64,000 bases of DNA from Aldehydirespirator sp965116965. Its GTDB lineage: Bacteria; Actinomycetota; Acidimicrobiia; Acidimicrobiales; Aldehydirespiratoraceae. Shown in pieces: positions 1 to 8,006 of the stretch (its first letter is position 1; every line of letters begins with the position of its first letter). A program made the position numbers and the translations under genes. The notes beneath the pieces were generated by a model. The model made no database searches, was not told the DNA's origin, and saw nothing but the letters and a program-made list of their open reading frames with translations. The stretch lies in contig OZ220743.1 of NCBI GenBank assembly GCA_965116965.1, positions 1,984,001 to 2,048,000 of the forward strand, in the 5' to 3' direction.

Positions 1-402
1 GACGCAGAACGTGGAGCTGGCGCTGTCTGGCCGCCCGACCACCACGAAGGGCATGTTGGTGCCCTGCATGTAGTCGATCAGGGGGTCGCCTCTGGTGGTG
101 GCGGTCACGATCACGCCGTCGACGAGGCCGGGCGTGACGACCCGCGAGATGATCGAGCTCTCGTCGGGACCGTCGCCGAACAGGAACAGGGCCAGCGTCA
201 TGTCGACTTCGTTGGTAGCGCTGCTGATCCCCAGGATGAGCCGGCCGAAGTAGGGGTCGTCGAACAGGGCCCCGGCCGCGCTGGGTATCACGAGCCCGAT
301 GACGCCGGTGCTGTTCGAGGCGAGCGATCGGGCCGCGGCATGGGGGCGGTAGCCGGTCTCCGCGATCACGGCCTCTACCCGCCTCTTGGTCTCGGAGCTC
401 AC
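1..402 (-). CDS. LacI-family transcriptional regulator, HTH lost, runs off the window
   Basis: The minus-strand frame reads VSSETKRRVEAVIAETGYRP, then RSLASNSTGVIGLVIP, then a periplasmic-binding-protein-like domain. This is the classic LacI/GalR hinge followed by the effector domain, which continues past base 1. The usual first 22-25 residues (helix-turn-helix) are absent. Going upstream in the same frame one reads LTAGGHVSSETK, equivalent to the end of the HTH region, and then directly the TGA stop of the phosphoribosyltransferase gene at 430-432. The only near start is GTG at 402. As it stands the protein could bind a ligand but not DNA in the LacI manner. It may be a relic joined to the neighbour by deletion, or an assembly join. 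Confidence 0.75.
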   Translation of the reverse strand, partial: MSSETKRRVEAVIAETGYRPHAAARSLASNSTGVIGLVIPSAAGALFDDPYFGRLILGISSATNEVDMTLALFLFGDGPDESSIISRVVTPGLVDGVIVTATTRGDPLIDYMQGTNMPFVVVGRPDSASSTFCV

Positions 403-429
403 GTGCCCGCCGGCTGTCAGCCCCTGCTC

Positions 430-942
430 TCAGGCGTCGAGCACTTGGAAGCCCACCTCGGCCAGGTCGACCACCGGCGGCAAGGTGGACCACGGGAAGT
501 TGATCCACAGGTCGGTGCGCCTCCACACGTAGTCGCACTTCACCAGCGAATGCGACTTCTCGTAGAGCACCGCCGAGCGCACCTCGGCGACCTCGCCGAG
601 GCAGTAGTCGCGCACCAGCTTGAGGGTGTGGCCGGTGTCGGCAACATCGTCGGCGATCAGGATCCTGGACTGGCGGTGGTCGACCAGGTCGAGTTGGGGA
701 GGCAGCACCACCGGGACCTCCAGGCGCTCGCCCACGCCGGTGTAGTACTCGCAGTTCATCACGTAGACGTTCTTCACCGACAGCGCATAGCCCAGCGACC
801 CGGCACAGAACAGCCCGCCGCGGGCGATGGCCAGGATCATGTCGGGCCGGTACCCGTCATCGGCGATCATGTGGGCCAACTCGCGGACGCCGCGCCCGTA
901 GAGCGCCCAATCCATCTCCTCCCGTGCCGGATTGTCACCCAT
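430..942 (-). CDS. Purine-type phosphoribosyltransferase
   Basis: 170 residues, type I phosphoribosyltransferase fold. The PRPP-binding loop is visible as RILIADDVADTGHTLK (about residues 93-108), with the upstream ILAIARGGLFCAG loop typical of hypoxanthine/xanthine/guanine phosphoribosyltransferases (COG2236-like). It would convert a purine base plus PRPP to the nucleotide in the cytosol. A GGGGGA stretch about 10 bases before the ATG serves as ribosome binding site. The neighbours (8-oxoguanine deaminase, xanthine dehydrogenase, amidohydrolase, all on the same strand) suggest purine salvage beside purine breakdown. The exact base is not decidable from sequence. The stop codon is in frame with the LacI fragment downstream. 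Confidence 0.8.
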   Translation of the reverse strand: MGDNPAREEMDWALYGRGVRELAHMIADDGYRPDMILAIARGGLFCAGSLGYALSVKNVYVMNCEYYTGVGERLEVPVVLPPQLDLVDHRQSRILIADDVADTGHTLKLVRDYCLGEVAEVRSAVLYEKSHSLVKCDYVWRRTDLWINFPWSTLPPVVDLAEVGFQVLDA

Positions 943-1227
943 GCCGTGCTGTCCCCCTGTGAGTGGTGAGGTGCCGGCAAGTTACTACTAGCTCCCACCG
1001 GATCGCGCGGGGATGATTGGATCCTGCGTACGGAAGATGACCCTGCTTGTAATGAGACTGGATGTTCTTATGCAGAATCCTTGCAATCAGCAGATGGGCA
1101 TGTATGATGTACCCCGGCGGTGGGGCGGCACTGGCACTGGCAGACGCAGCACCAGTTGGATGACGCCGGCGCCGCCCCAGCCGCACTCCACAAGCGTCTA
1201 TTGTCCTTACACTACGTTGGATATATT
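943..1227. other. Gene-free, less GC-rich interval
   Basis: 285 bases between the deaminase stop and the phosphoribosyltransferase start. It is visibly less GC-rich than its surroundings, especially 1020-1110 and 1190-1245. Short open frames exist on both strands but none resembles a known protein. It probably contains the promoter of the phosphoribosyltransferase. I see no convincing repeat or RNA. Confidence 0.4.
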
Positions 1228-2604
1228 TCATGCAATAGACTGCATGGTGAGCGCGATGCGGCGGTGGTCTTGGAGCATCTGCTCGGTGCCTGAGGCTCGA
1301 AGTTCGCCGTCCTCCACTACCAGGCGGCCGGCGACGATGGTGTAATGGGCCGACACCGGGCCGCAGCGCAGCCAGGCCTCGATCGGGTCGGACCAGGCCC
1401 CAGCGAAGGCGATGCCGTCGAGACGCCACACTGCGATGTCGCCGCAGGCGCCCACCGTCAGCTCGCCGATCTCGCCGGATCGTCCCAGGCACGAGGCGCC
1501 GCCGAGAGTGGCCATCTCCAGGGCCTCGCGGGCGGTGAACAGGCTCCCGCGTCCGGCCTGGCCGTCCCGCAGGCGGGCCATGAGCATGGCGTTGCGGGCC
1601 TCGGTCCACATCGAACCCGAATCGGCCGACGCCGAGCCGTCGACTCCGAGGCCCACCGGCACCCCCGCGGCCCGCAGTTCCCGCACCGGCGCCATCCCCG
1701 CGCCCAGGATCATGTTGGAGCTAGGGCAGTGGGCCACACCGGTGCCCCAGCGTCCCAGCCGGGAGATCTCGGCGGGGTCGGGCTGCACGCAGTGGGCGAT
1801 CCAGGACCGGTCGGTGCCCCATCCGCAGTCCTCGAAATAGTCCACCGGACGCATGCCGAACATCTCCAGGCAGAAGTCGTTCTCGCTTACGTCCTCAGCC
1901 AGGTGGGTGTGCAGCCGCACGTCGAGGCGCTCGGCCAGTTCCGCGGTGGCCGTCATCAGTTCGGTGGACACCGAGAACGGCGAGCACGGCGCTAGGGCGA
2001 TCCGCACCATGGCGTCCGGGGACGGGTCGTGGTGGGTAGCCACCAGCCGCTCCGAATCGGCCAGGATCACGTCGTCGGTCTGCACTGTCGAGTCGGGGGG
2101 CAGCCCGCCGTCCTTGACGCTGAGCGACATCGAGCCCCGGGTGGGGTGGAAGCGCACGCCCAGGTCGGTGGCGGCCGCGATCTCGGCCGAGATCAGGTCG
2201 CCGCCGCCCACCGGGTGGACGTAGAGGTGGTCGGTGCTGGTGGTGCAGCCGCTCAGGGCGAGCTCGGCCAGCCCCACCCAGGCCGACACATGAGCCGCCT
2301 CCTCGTCGAGCCGGGCCCACAGCGGGTAGAGCGTGCGCAGCCAGTCGAACAGGCTGCCGTCGAGGGCGGGGCCGTAGGCTCGGGTCAGGTTCTGGTACAG
2401 GTGGTGGTGGGTGTTGATGAGCCCCGGCGTGACCATGCAGTCGGCGGCGTCGACGGTGCGGGTCGCGCCGGCGGGCTCGGAGCCGGCCGGACCCACCCCC
2501 GACACGAGCCCGTCGGTGACAGCCACCCAGCCCCCGGCGATTTCGGTGCGCTGCGCGTCCATGGCGGCCACGAGCCGGGCGTTGCGGACGAGAAGATCGG
2601 TCAT
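1228..2604 (-). CDS. 8-oxoguanine deaminase
   Basis: 458 residues, amidohydrolase superfamily, full length. Metal-site residues are all present: NTHHH (H66/H68), HTHLAED (H234), AHC (H271) and GVDG (D322). The block from NTHHHLYQNLTR through TSTDHLYVHP is characteristic of the 8-oxoguanine deaminase branch (EC 3.5.4.32), related to atrazine/hydroxyatrazine hydrolases. It converts 8-oxoguanine to urate plus ammonia. The same-strand neighbours, a fused xanthine dehydrogenase and a phosphoribosyltransferase, also act on purines, so the product urate would enter the same pool. An 11-base inverted repeat (2624-2671) lies just upstream of the ATG. Isocytosine or another hydroxylated N-heterocycle is a possible alternative substrate. 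Confidence 0.88.
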   Translation of the reverse strand: MTDLLVRNARLVAAMDAQRTEIAGGWVAVTDGLVSGVGPAGSEPAGATRTVDAADCMVTPGLINTHHHLYQNLTRAYGPALDGSLFDWLRTLYPLWARLDEEAAHVSAWVGLAELALSGCTTSTDHLYVHPVGGGDLISAEIAAATDLGVRFHPTRGSMSLSVKDGGLPPDSTVQTDDVILADSERLVATHHDPSPDAMVRIALAPCSPFSVSTELMTATAELAERLDVRLHTHLAEDVSENDFCLEMFGMRPVDYFEDCGWGTDRSWIAHCVQPDPAEISRLGRWGTGVAHCPSSNMILGAGMAPVRELRAAGVPVGLGVDGSASADSGSMWTEARNAMLMARLRDGQAGRGSLFTAREALEMATLGGASCLGRSGEIGELTVGACGDIAVWRLDGIAFAGAWSDPIEAWLRCGPVSAHYTIVAGRLVVEDGELRASGTEQMLQDHRRIALTMQSIA

Positions 2605-2623
2605 TGCAGTTGTTCCCGGAACG

Positions 2624-2671
2624 GAATTGGCAGCTGTGGGCGCCCGAAACGGCCTCCTGGGCTGCCAATTC
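2624..2671. promoter_or_regulatory. 11-base perfect inverted repeat before the deaminase gene
   Basis: GAATTGGCAGC at 2624-2634 is matched by GCTGCCAATTC at 2661-2671, with 26 bases between. It lies between the stop of the LLM gene (2717) and the ATG of the deaminase gene (2604), both minus strand. No T-run follows on the minus strand, so an operator or an RNA hairpin in the deaminase 5' leader seems likelier than an intrinsic terminator. Confidence 0.55.
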
Positions 2672-2716
2672 GCGAGCGGGCCTGCGGTAGAGGTGCCATC
2701 GTCAGTGGCGCGGGCG

Positions 2717-3736
2717 TCAGATCTCCCAGTCGGCGAAGGCGTCGATCATCATCTCGGCGTCTGGTCCCAGCGGGTACAGGATCGGCGTGGTGCAGCCGTT
2801 GTCGATGTAGTGGCGAACCTTGGCCCGGCACTCGTCGGCGGTGCCGGCCGCGCAGAGCAGCTGCACCACCTCGTCGGGCACCAGCTTCGAGGCTTCCTCG
2901 ACCTGTTCGAGGGTGGCCGGCCAGGTCAGCACCGAGCCGACCTCGTCGAGCAGCGACTGCGATACGCCTGAAGCCTTCATGATGTGGGGCTGCTGGCCCA
3001 GGTACTGGGTGATCAGCATGCGCCCGCCGTCGAGAGCCTCGGTCCGCTCGGCATCGGAGTCGCCCGACGCCATCGAGCACACGATCAGCTGGGGCCGGTC
3101 CAGGTCGTCGACGGTGCGGCCCACCCGGGCCGCGCCCTCGGCCAGGTGCTCCATGGCCTGCGCGTTGTACTGGGGAGACACCAGGTAGTTGAACACCACG
3201 CCGTCGGCGATCTCGCCGGTGAGGGCCATCATCTTGGCGCCGGTCGCGCCTACGTAGATGGGCACGTCCTTGGGCCGGCGCTCCTGCTGCACGTAGTCGA
3301 GCTCCACCCCGTCGAACTGCACGAACTCGCCTTGGAAGGTGACGGTCTGATCGTTGAGAAGGCCGCGGCACGCCTCCACGATCTCCCGCATCGCCTTCAA
3401 CGGCCGCACCCGGCTCACGCCCACCTTCGACGCCAGCGGCTCCCACCACGCTCCGATGCCGAGCAGGATGCGGCCCGGGGCCAGGTCGTCGAGGGTGGAG
3501 AAGGTGGAGGCCAGCCGGGCCGGGTTGCGGGTCCAGCAGTCCACCACGCCGCTGCCCACCTTGATCGTGTCGGTGACCGCCGCGATGGCGGCCATCGGGA
3601 CCACGGCGTCGCGCACCAGCCGGGAGTCGGCCTGCCACACGGCGTCGAAGCCCTTGGCCTCGGCGTAGCGGGACAGATCCATCGATTCGGCGAGAGTGTG
3701 GGCGTCCTGGATGTAGAGGGCTACGGGCTGGGTCAT
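2717..3736 (-). CDS. LLM-class (F420-type) flavin/deazaflavin oxidoreductase
   Basis: 339 residues in the bacterial luciferase-like TIM-barrel family. Recognisable features are the N-terminal strand with YAEAKGFDAVWQADS, the STLDDLAPGRILLGIGAWW segment, and RRPKDVPIYVGATG at about residue 190, which matches F420-dependent methylene-tetrahydromethanopterin-reductase-like proteins of actinobacteria. The substrate cannot be read from sequence. TAGGAGA sits 6 bases before the ATG as a strong ribosome binding site. It lies between two amidohydrolase genes on the same strand, so a role in the same heterocycle degradation is a reasonable guess, for example reductive or oxygenative ring attack. Confidence 0.85.
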   Translation of the reverse strand: MTQPVALYIQDAHTLAESMDLSRYAEAKGFDAVWQADSRLVRDAVVPMAAIAAVTDTIKVGSGVVDCWTRNPARLASTFSTLDDLAPGRILLGIGAWWEPLASKVGVSRVRPLKAMREIVEACRGLLNDQTVTFQGEFVQFDGVELDYVQQERRPKDVPIYVGATGAKMMALTGEIADGVVFNYLVSPQYNAQAMEHLAEGAARVGRTVDDLDRPQLIVCSMASGDSDAERTEALDGGRMLITQYLGQQPHIMKASGVSQSLLDEVGSVLTWPATLEQVEEASKLVPDEVVQLLCAAGTADECRAKVRHYIDNGCTTPILYPLGPDAEMMIDAFADWEI

Positions 3737-3796
3737 GGCGTCTCCTAATGCGGCTCTTCCGCCTAGAGGCCGAGTGAATAGGCGAGCCTACCCGGC

Positions 3797-3887
3797 TCAT
3801 ACGGGCGAGGCCGTGGCCCGAGCGGCCCGTGAGCGCAGCGAACAAGAGCGGGAGACACTTCGCCCCGGCGCGAGGCGCTTTCGCCTC
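3797..3887 (+). repeat. Dispersed intergenic repeat, copy 1 (EAVARAARERSEQERE type)
   Basis: The core 3805-3858 (GAGGCCGTGGCCCGAGCGGC..., ending GAACAAGAGCGGGAG) recurs at 33390-33443 and 59007-59061 and, reversed, at 24793-24859. The first bases TCATACGGGCGAGG are shared only with the 59000 copy. It is followed by a hairpin, GAGGCG-CTTT-CGCCTC at 3872-3887, located 13 bases after the stop of the minus-strand amidohydrolase gene, so it may end that transcript. Confidence 0.8.
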
Positions 3888-3899
3888 TGGCGGACGCCC

Positions 3900-4988
3900 T
3901 CAAGGCATCTGTTCGAGCTTGGCGAACAGTCTGGCGGCTGCTTCGGCGGCCTTGGCTCTGATCTCGGTGGCGTCCACCCGAGTCGGCCGGCCGTCGCGCA
4001 GCACGGTCTCGCCGCCGACCGTCACTTCCAGGGCCCGGACGCCGGTGGTGAAGGCCAGCGACCAGGGGTCCATGCGGTCATACGACCAGACCACAGTGTC
4101 GTCGAGGGCCTCGGGGAACAGTCGCCAACCGGCTTCCAGCCAGTTCCATGCCGTCTCGGGGGTGGCGGTCACGTCGTCTTCGCGGTGACGCACGTAGGCC
4201 ACCCGGAACTCGTCGAGCATGGCCGCGCCGATCCCGTCGGTTCCCAGAGCCACCAGGTTGGACCGGCCCGCCGGCCGGGCGTAGCCGACCTGGTTGTTCA
4301 TGTTCGAGCGCGGGTTGTGCACGATGGTGCCCGGAAGGTCGCGGTCGAGGTGCACGGCGTGGACGACCAGCCAGTCTTCGCGGGCCAGCTGCTCCAAGCG
4401 GTACCCGGCCTCCACATCCGCGGTGCCCTCCGACACGTGGATATGGACTCCGGTGCCGTGGTCGGCGGCCAGTCCCGCGGCGGTTTCCAGCGTCTCGTCG
4501 GAGCAGGTGAACGCGGCGTGGACGCCGACATGGCCCCTTCCCCCGGCTCGAAGGAACCGGTCATTCTCGACGAGGCCCGCTCGGGCGCCCGCCGGTCCGT
4601 GCCTGTCGGTCACGCCGTAGGCGCAGTCGACCCTCACTCCGACTTCGGCGCAGGCGCGGGCGATCACGTCCAGCGACCCTTCGATGGTGTTGGGGGATTC
4701 GTGATGGTCGATGATGGCGGTGGTGCCCGACTCCAGGGCTTCCAGCGCGCCGAGCTTCGCCGACCACTCGATGACATCGAGGTCGAGGGCCTGGTCCAGG
4801 CGCCACCAGATCAGCTCCAGGATCTCCAGGAATCCCGTGGGGGTGCGGGGCGGCGCGGGCATGCCCCGGGCCAGGGCGGAGTACAGGTGGTGGTGGGCGC
4901 ACACCATGCCCGGGGTGGTCTGGCTGTCGCCTCCGGCCGCCTGCGAGGGCGCGGCGGCGTTACCGGGGTCTGGGGCCGTGCCGGTCAC
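3900..4988 (-). CDS. Amidohydrolase, cytosine-deaminase/SsnA-like, N-terminally short
   Basis: 362 residues from GTG at 4988, whose GTGA overlaps the stop of the xanthine dehydrogenase gene by 4 bases, implying translational coupling. Metal ligands are intact: CAHHHLY, HIHVSEG, VHAVHL and GTDG. The C-terminus (DPWSLAFTTGV, then ETVLRDGRPTRVD) matches a branch of hydrolases related to SsnA/cytosine deaminase. Only about 35 residues precede the HxH motif, whereas relatives have 55-60 residues of beta-sandwich there, so the N-terminal half of that small domain is missing or reduced. The substrate is unknown; position suggests a deaminated or ring-opened purine-like heterocycle. Confidence 0.75.
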   Translation of the reverse strand: MTGTAPDPGNAAAPSQAAGGDSQTTPGMVCAHHHLYSALARGMPAPPRTPTGFLEILELIWWRLDQALDLDVIEWSAKLGALEALESGTTAIIDHHESPNTIEGSLDVIARACAEVGVRVDCAYGVTDRHGPAGARAGLVENDRFLRAGGRGHVGVHAAFTCSDETLETAAGLAADHGTGVHIHVSEGTADVEAGYRLEQLAREDWLVVHAVHLDRDLPGTIVHNPRSNMNNQVGYARPAGRSNLVALGTDGIGAAMLDEFRVAYVRHREDDVTATPETAWNWLEAGWRLFPEALDDTVVWSYDRMDPWSLAFTTGVRALEVTVGGETVLRDGRPTRVDATEIRAKAAEAAARLFAKLEQMP

Positions 4989-7663
4989 GGTTGGGGGACT
5001 ACCGGCTGATGGGTGTTGATGGGCAGGCGGTTGCGCCACTGGCCGTCCACCTGGCGCATGGCCTCGGCCACCGCTCCGGCGGTGGGCACCAGTCCGATCT
5101 CGCCCACGCCCTTGATGCCGTAGGGCGAGTCGGGCTGGGGTGCCTCGACGAGGATCACGTCGACCGGCGGCATGTCCTTGGCCCGGATGATGTCGAGTGC
5201 TCTCAGGGTGTCGAAGCGGGGCCGGCCGTCGGTGTCGCAGGGAAAGTCCTCGCTCAGTGCGTAGCCCAGGCCCATGTGGACGCTGCCCTCGATCTGGCCC
5301 TCGCACAGCAGCGGGTTGACGGCCCGTCCCACGTCGTGGGCGGCCACCACCTTCTCGACCTTGCCGGTCTTCGGGTCGGCGATCACCATCTGGGCTGCGT
5401 AGCCGAAGGTGGAGTGGATCACCGGGTTCTCCAGGCCGTCGCTGAGCTTGTTGGTCCAGTCCACCCGGTACTCGCCCTCGTAGTCGACGCCGGTGAGGCA
5501 GCCGCCGTCCCTGGCCGCCCGGCACGCGTCGGCGACCGACCCGGCCCCCATCAGGGTTCCCCGCGAGCCGGTGGTCTGCCCGGCGCCGAACTCCCGGCTG
5601 GTGTCGACGTAGACCCTCACTTGGTCGGGCCGCACGCCGAGTTCCTCCACCGCCACCTGCAGGGCCACGGTGTGCACGCCCTGGCCCATCTCGGTCCAGC
5701 AGTGGCGCACCTCCACGATGGTGTCAGGGCCCGCCGGGGTTCCGGCCGGGTGGACGGCGTCGGCCACGAAATGCACCACCGCCTTGCTGATCTCCTCGAA
5801 ACCGTTGCCGAGCCCGGAGTTCTTGAGGCCCAGCCCCAGTCCGACGGCCTTGCCGGCTGCGACAGCCTCGTCGTAGGCCGGCTTGATGGCCTCCAGGCAG
5901 TCCATGGCGCCGAGGCTGCCGCCGTCCATGATCTGGCCCGGGCCCCAGACGGCTCCGGGGTACACCGCGTTGCGCCGGCGGATCTCCCAGCCGCTGATGC
6001 CCACCGCGTCGGCCAGGCGGTCCAGGGCGCCCTCCATGGCGAACTGGGCCTGGTTGGCGCCGAAGCCCCGGAAGGCGCCGCAAACGCTGTTGTTGGTGCG
6101 GGCCGCCACCGCTTCGACGTCGACGACCGGCACCACGTAGGGGCCGCAGGCATGGCCGGCTGCTCGCTCAAGCACCTTCATCCCCACCGAGGCGTAGGGA
6201 CCGGAGTCGCCCAGCATCCGGGAGCGCAGAGCCGTGAGCCGGCCCTCGGCGTCGCAGCCCACCGCCAGCTCGACGCGCACCGGGTGCCGCTTGGGATGGA
6301 CCAGCAGCGACTCCTCGCGCGAGAACGTCGTCTTGACGGGACGGTCCAGAAGCCAGGCCGCCAGCGCGGTCTGGGTCTGGTTGGAGCAGTCCTCCTTGCC
6401 TCCGAAGGCCCCGCCGTTGGCGACCTGCTCGGCCCAGATGCGGCTGCTGTCGATCCCGAGCACGGCCGCGGTCTGGTCGCGGTCGTCCCACACGCCCTGG
6501 CCGCCGGAGTACAGGTCCAGGCCGCGTTCGCCGTCGACGACCTTGGGCACGGCCAGCGTCGACTCGGGCTCCAGGAAGGCCTGCTCCACCCGCTGGGTCT
6601 GGAACGTCTCCCGCACGACGTGGACCGACGCCGCGAGCGCATCCTCCACGTCGCCGCCCCGGGCGTAGGTCGACACCGACAGGATGTTGCCGTCCAGTCC
6701 CCACACCGCGTCCTCGGCGCCGTCGGCCACGGCCGCGGCCGGGTCGGTAATCGGAGGCAGGGGCTCGTAGACGACGTCGACCAACTCCGCCGCCCGACGG
6801 GCCGTCTCGCGGCTGTCGGCCACCACCAGGGCCATGACGTCGCCGAGGTAGGACGTGCGGCCGCCCTCGGGGATGAACACCGGCCAGTCCTTGTGGATCA
6901 GCCCGATGCGCAGGTCGCCGGGAACGTCGGTCCCGGTGAACACGGCCACCACGCCGGGCTGGGCCTCTGCCCGGCTGGTATCGATGGAGATCACGTCGGC
7001 CCGGGCGTGCTCGGCCAGATGCACCGCGCCGTGGAGCATTCCCGGCGCGGTCATGTCGTCGATGTAGAGCTTGTCGCCCATTGCCAGATCGGTGGATTCG
7101 TAGCGGGCGGCGCGCGAGCCGACGCCCTTGACGATCTCGACTGCGGTGCCGCCGCTTCCGGTCAGCCCGTCGGCACCGGTGGCCAGCATGGCGACCGCGT
7201 CGAGGATCTTGAGGTAGCCCGTGCAGCGGCACAGATGGGCGCCGAGGTGGCGGGACGCCTGGTCGCGGGTGAGGTCGGCGCCGTGACGGTCTATCAGGGC
7301 CTTGACCCGCATCACGATTCCCGGCGTGCAGAAGCCGCATTGCACGGCTCCGGCTGCACCGAATGCGGCTGCGTAGCGGTGGCGTTCGGTGTCGCTGAGT
7401 CCCTCGGGCGTGACGATCTCCGCGCCCCGGACCTTGCTTAGGGGGATCTGGCACGCCACCCGGGCCTTGCCGTTGAGGAGCACCGTGCAGCAGCCGCATT
7501 GGCCCGACGGGGAGCAGCCGTCCTTGGCTGCCACCAGCCCCAACTCCTCCCGCAGGGCGGCGAGCAGGTGGGGATGGTCGCCGACGCGGACGGTCGAGCC
7601 GTTGCAGACGAACTCCGTCACCGTCGGCGCGGCGGGCTCGGCTCGCTGCTGAAGGTCGGTCAC
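4985..7663 (-). CDS. Xanthine-dehydrogenase-family fusion (2Fe-2S plus molybdenum domains)
   Basis: 892 residues from GTG at 7663; the open frame continues upstream, but that part has no protein-like composition. Residues 15-160 are the two [2Fe-2S] domains, with CSPSGQCGCC and later QCGFCTPG and HLCRCTGY. Residues 170-892 are the molybdopterin domains, with GGAFGGKED, the GAFRGFGANQ motif and the terminal GVGEIGL segment carrying the catalytic Glu. The domain fusion and the LSDTERHRYAAAFG block resemble the selenium-dependent xanthine dehydrogenase family (TIGR03311). No FAD subunit gene is nearby. It would hydroxylate xanthine or a related N-heterocycle. It heads the minus-strand set leading to the amidohydrolase. 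Confidence 0.85.
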   Translation of the reverse strand: MTDLQQRAEPAAPTVTEFVCNGSTVRVGDHPHLLAALREELGLVAAKDGCSPSGQCGCCTVLLNGKARVACQIPLSKVRGAEIVTPEGLSDTERHRYAAAFGAAGAVQCGFCTPGIVMRVKALIDRHGADLTRDQASRHLGAHLCRCTGYLKILDAVAMLATGADGLTGSGGTAVEIVKGVGSRAARYESTDLAMGDKLYIDDMTAPGMLHGAVHLAEHARADVISIDTSRAEAQPGVVAVFTGTDVPGDLRIGLIHKDWPVFIPEGGRTSYLGDVMALVVADSRETARRAAELVDVVYEPLPPITDPAAAVADGAEDAVWGLDGNILSVSTYARGGDVEDALAASVHVVRETFQTQRVEQAFLEPESTLAVPKVVDGERGLDLYSGGQGVWDDRDQTAAVLGIDSSRIWAEQVANGGAFGGKEDCSNQTQTALAAWLLDRPVKTTFSREESLLVHPKRHPVRVELAVGCDAEGRLTALRSRMLGDSGPYASVGMKVLERAAGHACGPYVVPVVDVEAVAARTNNSVCGAFRGFGANQAQFAMEGALDRLADAVGISGWEIRRRNAVYPGAVWGPGQIMDGGSLGAMDCLEAIKPAYDEAVAAGKAVGLGLGLKNSGLGNGFEEISKAVVHFVADAVHPAGTPAGPDTIVEVRHCWTEMGQGVHTVALQVAVEELGVRPDQVRVYVDTSREFGAGQTTGSRGTLMGAGSVADACRAARDGGCLTGVDYEGEYRVDWTNKLSDGLENPVIHSTFGYAAQMVIADPKTGKVEKVVAAHDVGRAVNPLLCEGQIEGSVHMGLGYALSEDFPCDTDGRPRFDTLRALDIIRAKDMPPVDVILVEAPQPDSPYGIKGVGEIGLVPTAGAVAEAMRQVDGQWRNRLPINTHQPVVPQP

Positions 7664-7735
7664 GGAAGATCGCCGGTCCTGAGCGCGCGTTGCGACACGC
7701 TCGCACGATACACGGTCGCGCCGACCGGGACCTCT

Positions 7736-7873
7736 GTGGCGTCGACGGGCGCCTCGCGTCGGGTGTCGGTGTCCGTCGGCGGCACGAAGGTCTGCGCCCT
7801 CGACCAGCACCGCCGCGTCGAGTGCTGGGCGCCGTTCGCGGCGCCCGCGCCCCGGTTCGTGACGTCGACATGA
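7736..7873 (+). pseudogene. Relic of an RCC1-like beta-propeller repeat
   Basis: On the plus strand the frame at 7742 reads RRVSVSVGGTKVCALDQHRR, then VECWAPFAAPAPRFV, and stops. This fits one blade of the RCC1-type repeat common in actinobacterial secreted proteins (consensus V-x-AGG-x-H-x-CAL-x-x-DG-x-V-x-CWG). Beyond it, a shifted frame reads RDVDM and later GWQTCAA and VRCRGRCGE, suggesting further blades broken by frameshifts up to about 8000. There is no start codon or signal peptide. The 343-base gap between the xanthine dehydrogenase and molybdoenzyme genes is otherwise unexplained. Confidence 0.5.
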
Positions 7874-8006
7874 CGGATCGCAGGAGATCTGCCGGTTCTG
7901 CGCCCCGCATTCCGGCGCTTCGCGGCCGGTCTCCGGCGTCACGGCATGGATGGCAGACCTGCGCCGCTGTGCCGGCGGTTCGCTGCCGGGGCCGGTGCGG
8001 CGAGCG

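Noticed and set aside
4991..7441. Long open frame antisense to the xanthine dehydrogenase gene
   Set aside because: High-GC shadow frame; His/Gly/Val-rich with no family resemblance, while the opposite strand encodes a clear enzyme.
4985..7663. Selenocysteine in the xanthine dehydrogenase
   Set aside because: No in-frame TGA; the selenium in this enzyme family, if present, is a cofactor.
7664..7942. 93-residue N-terminal extension of the xanthine dehydrogenase
   Set aside because: Arg-rich, no similarity to the family; a GTG at 7663 gives a normal N-terminus.
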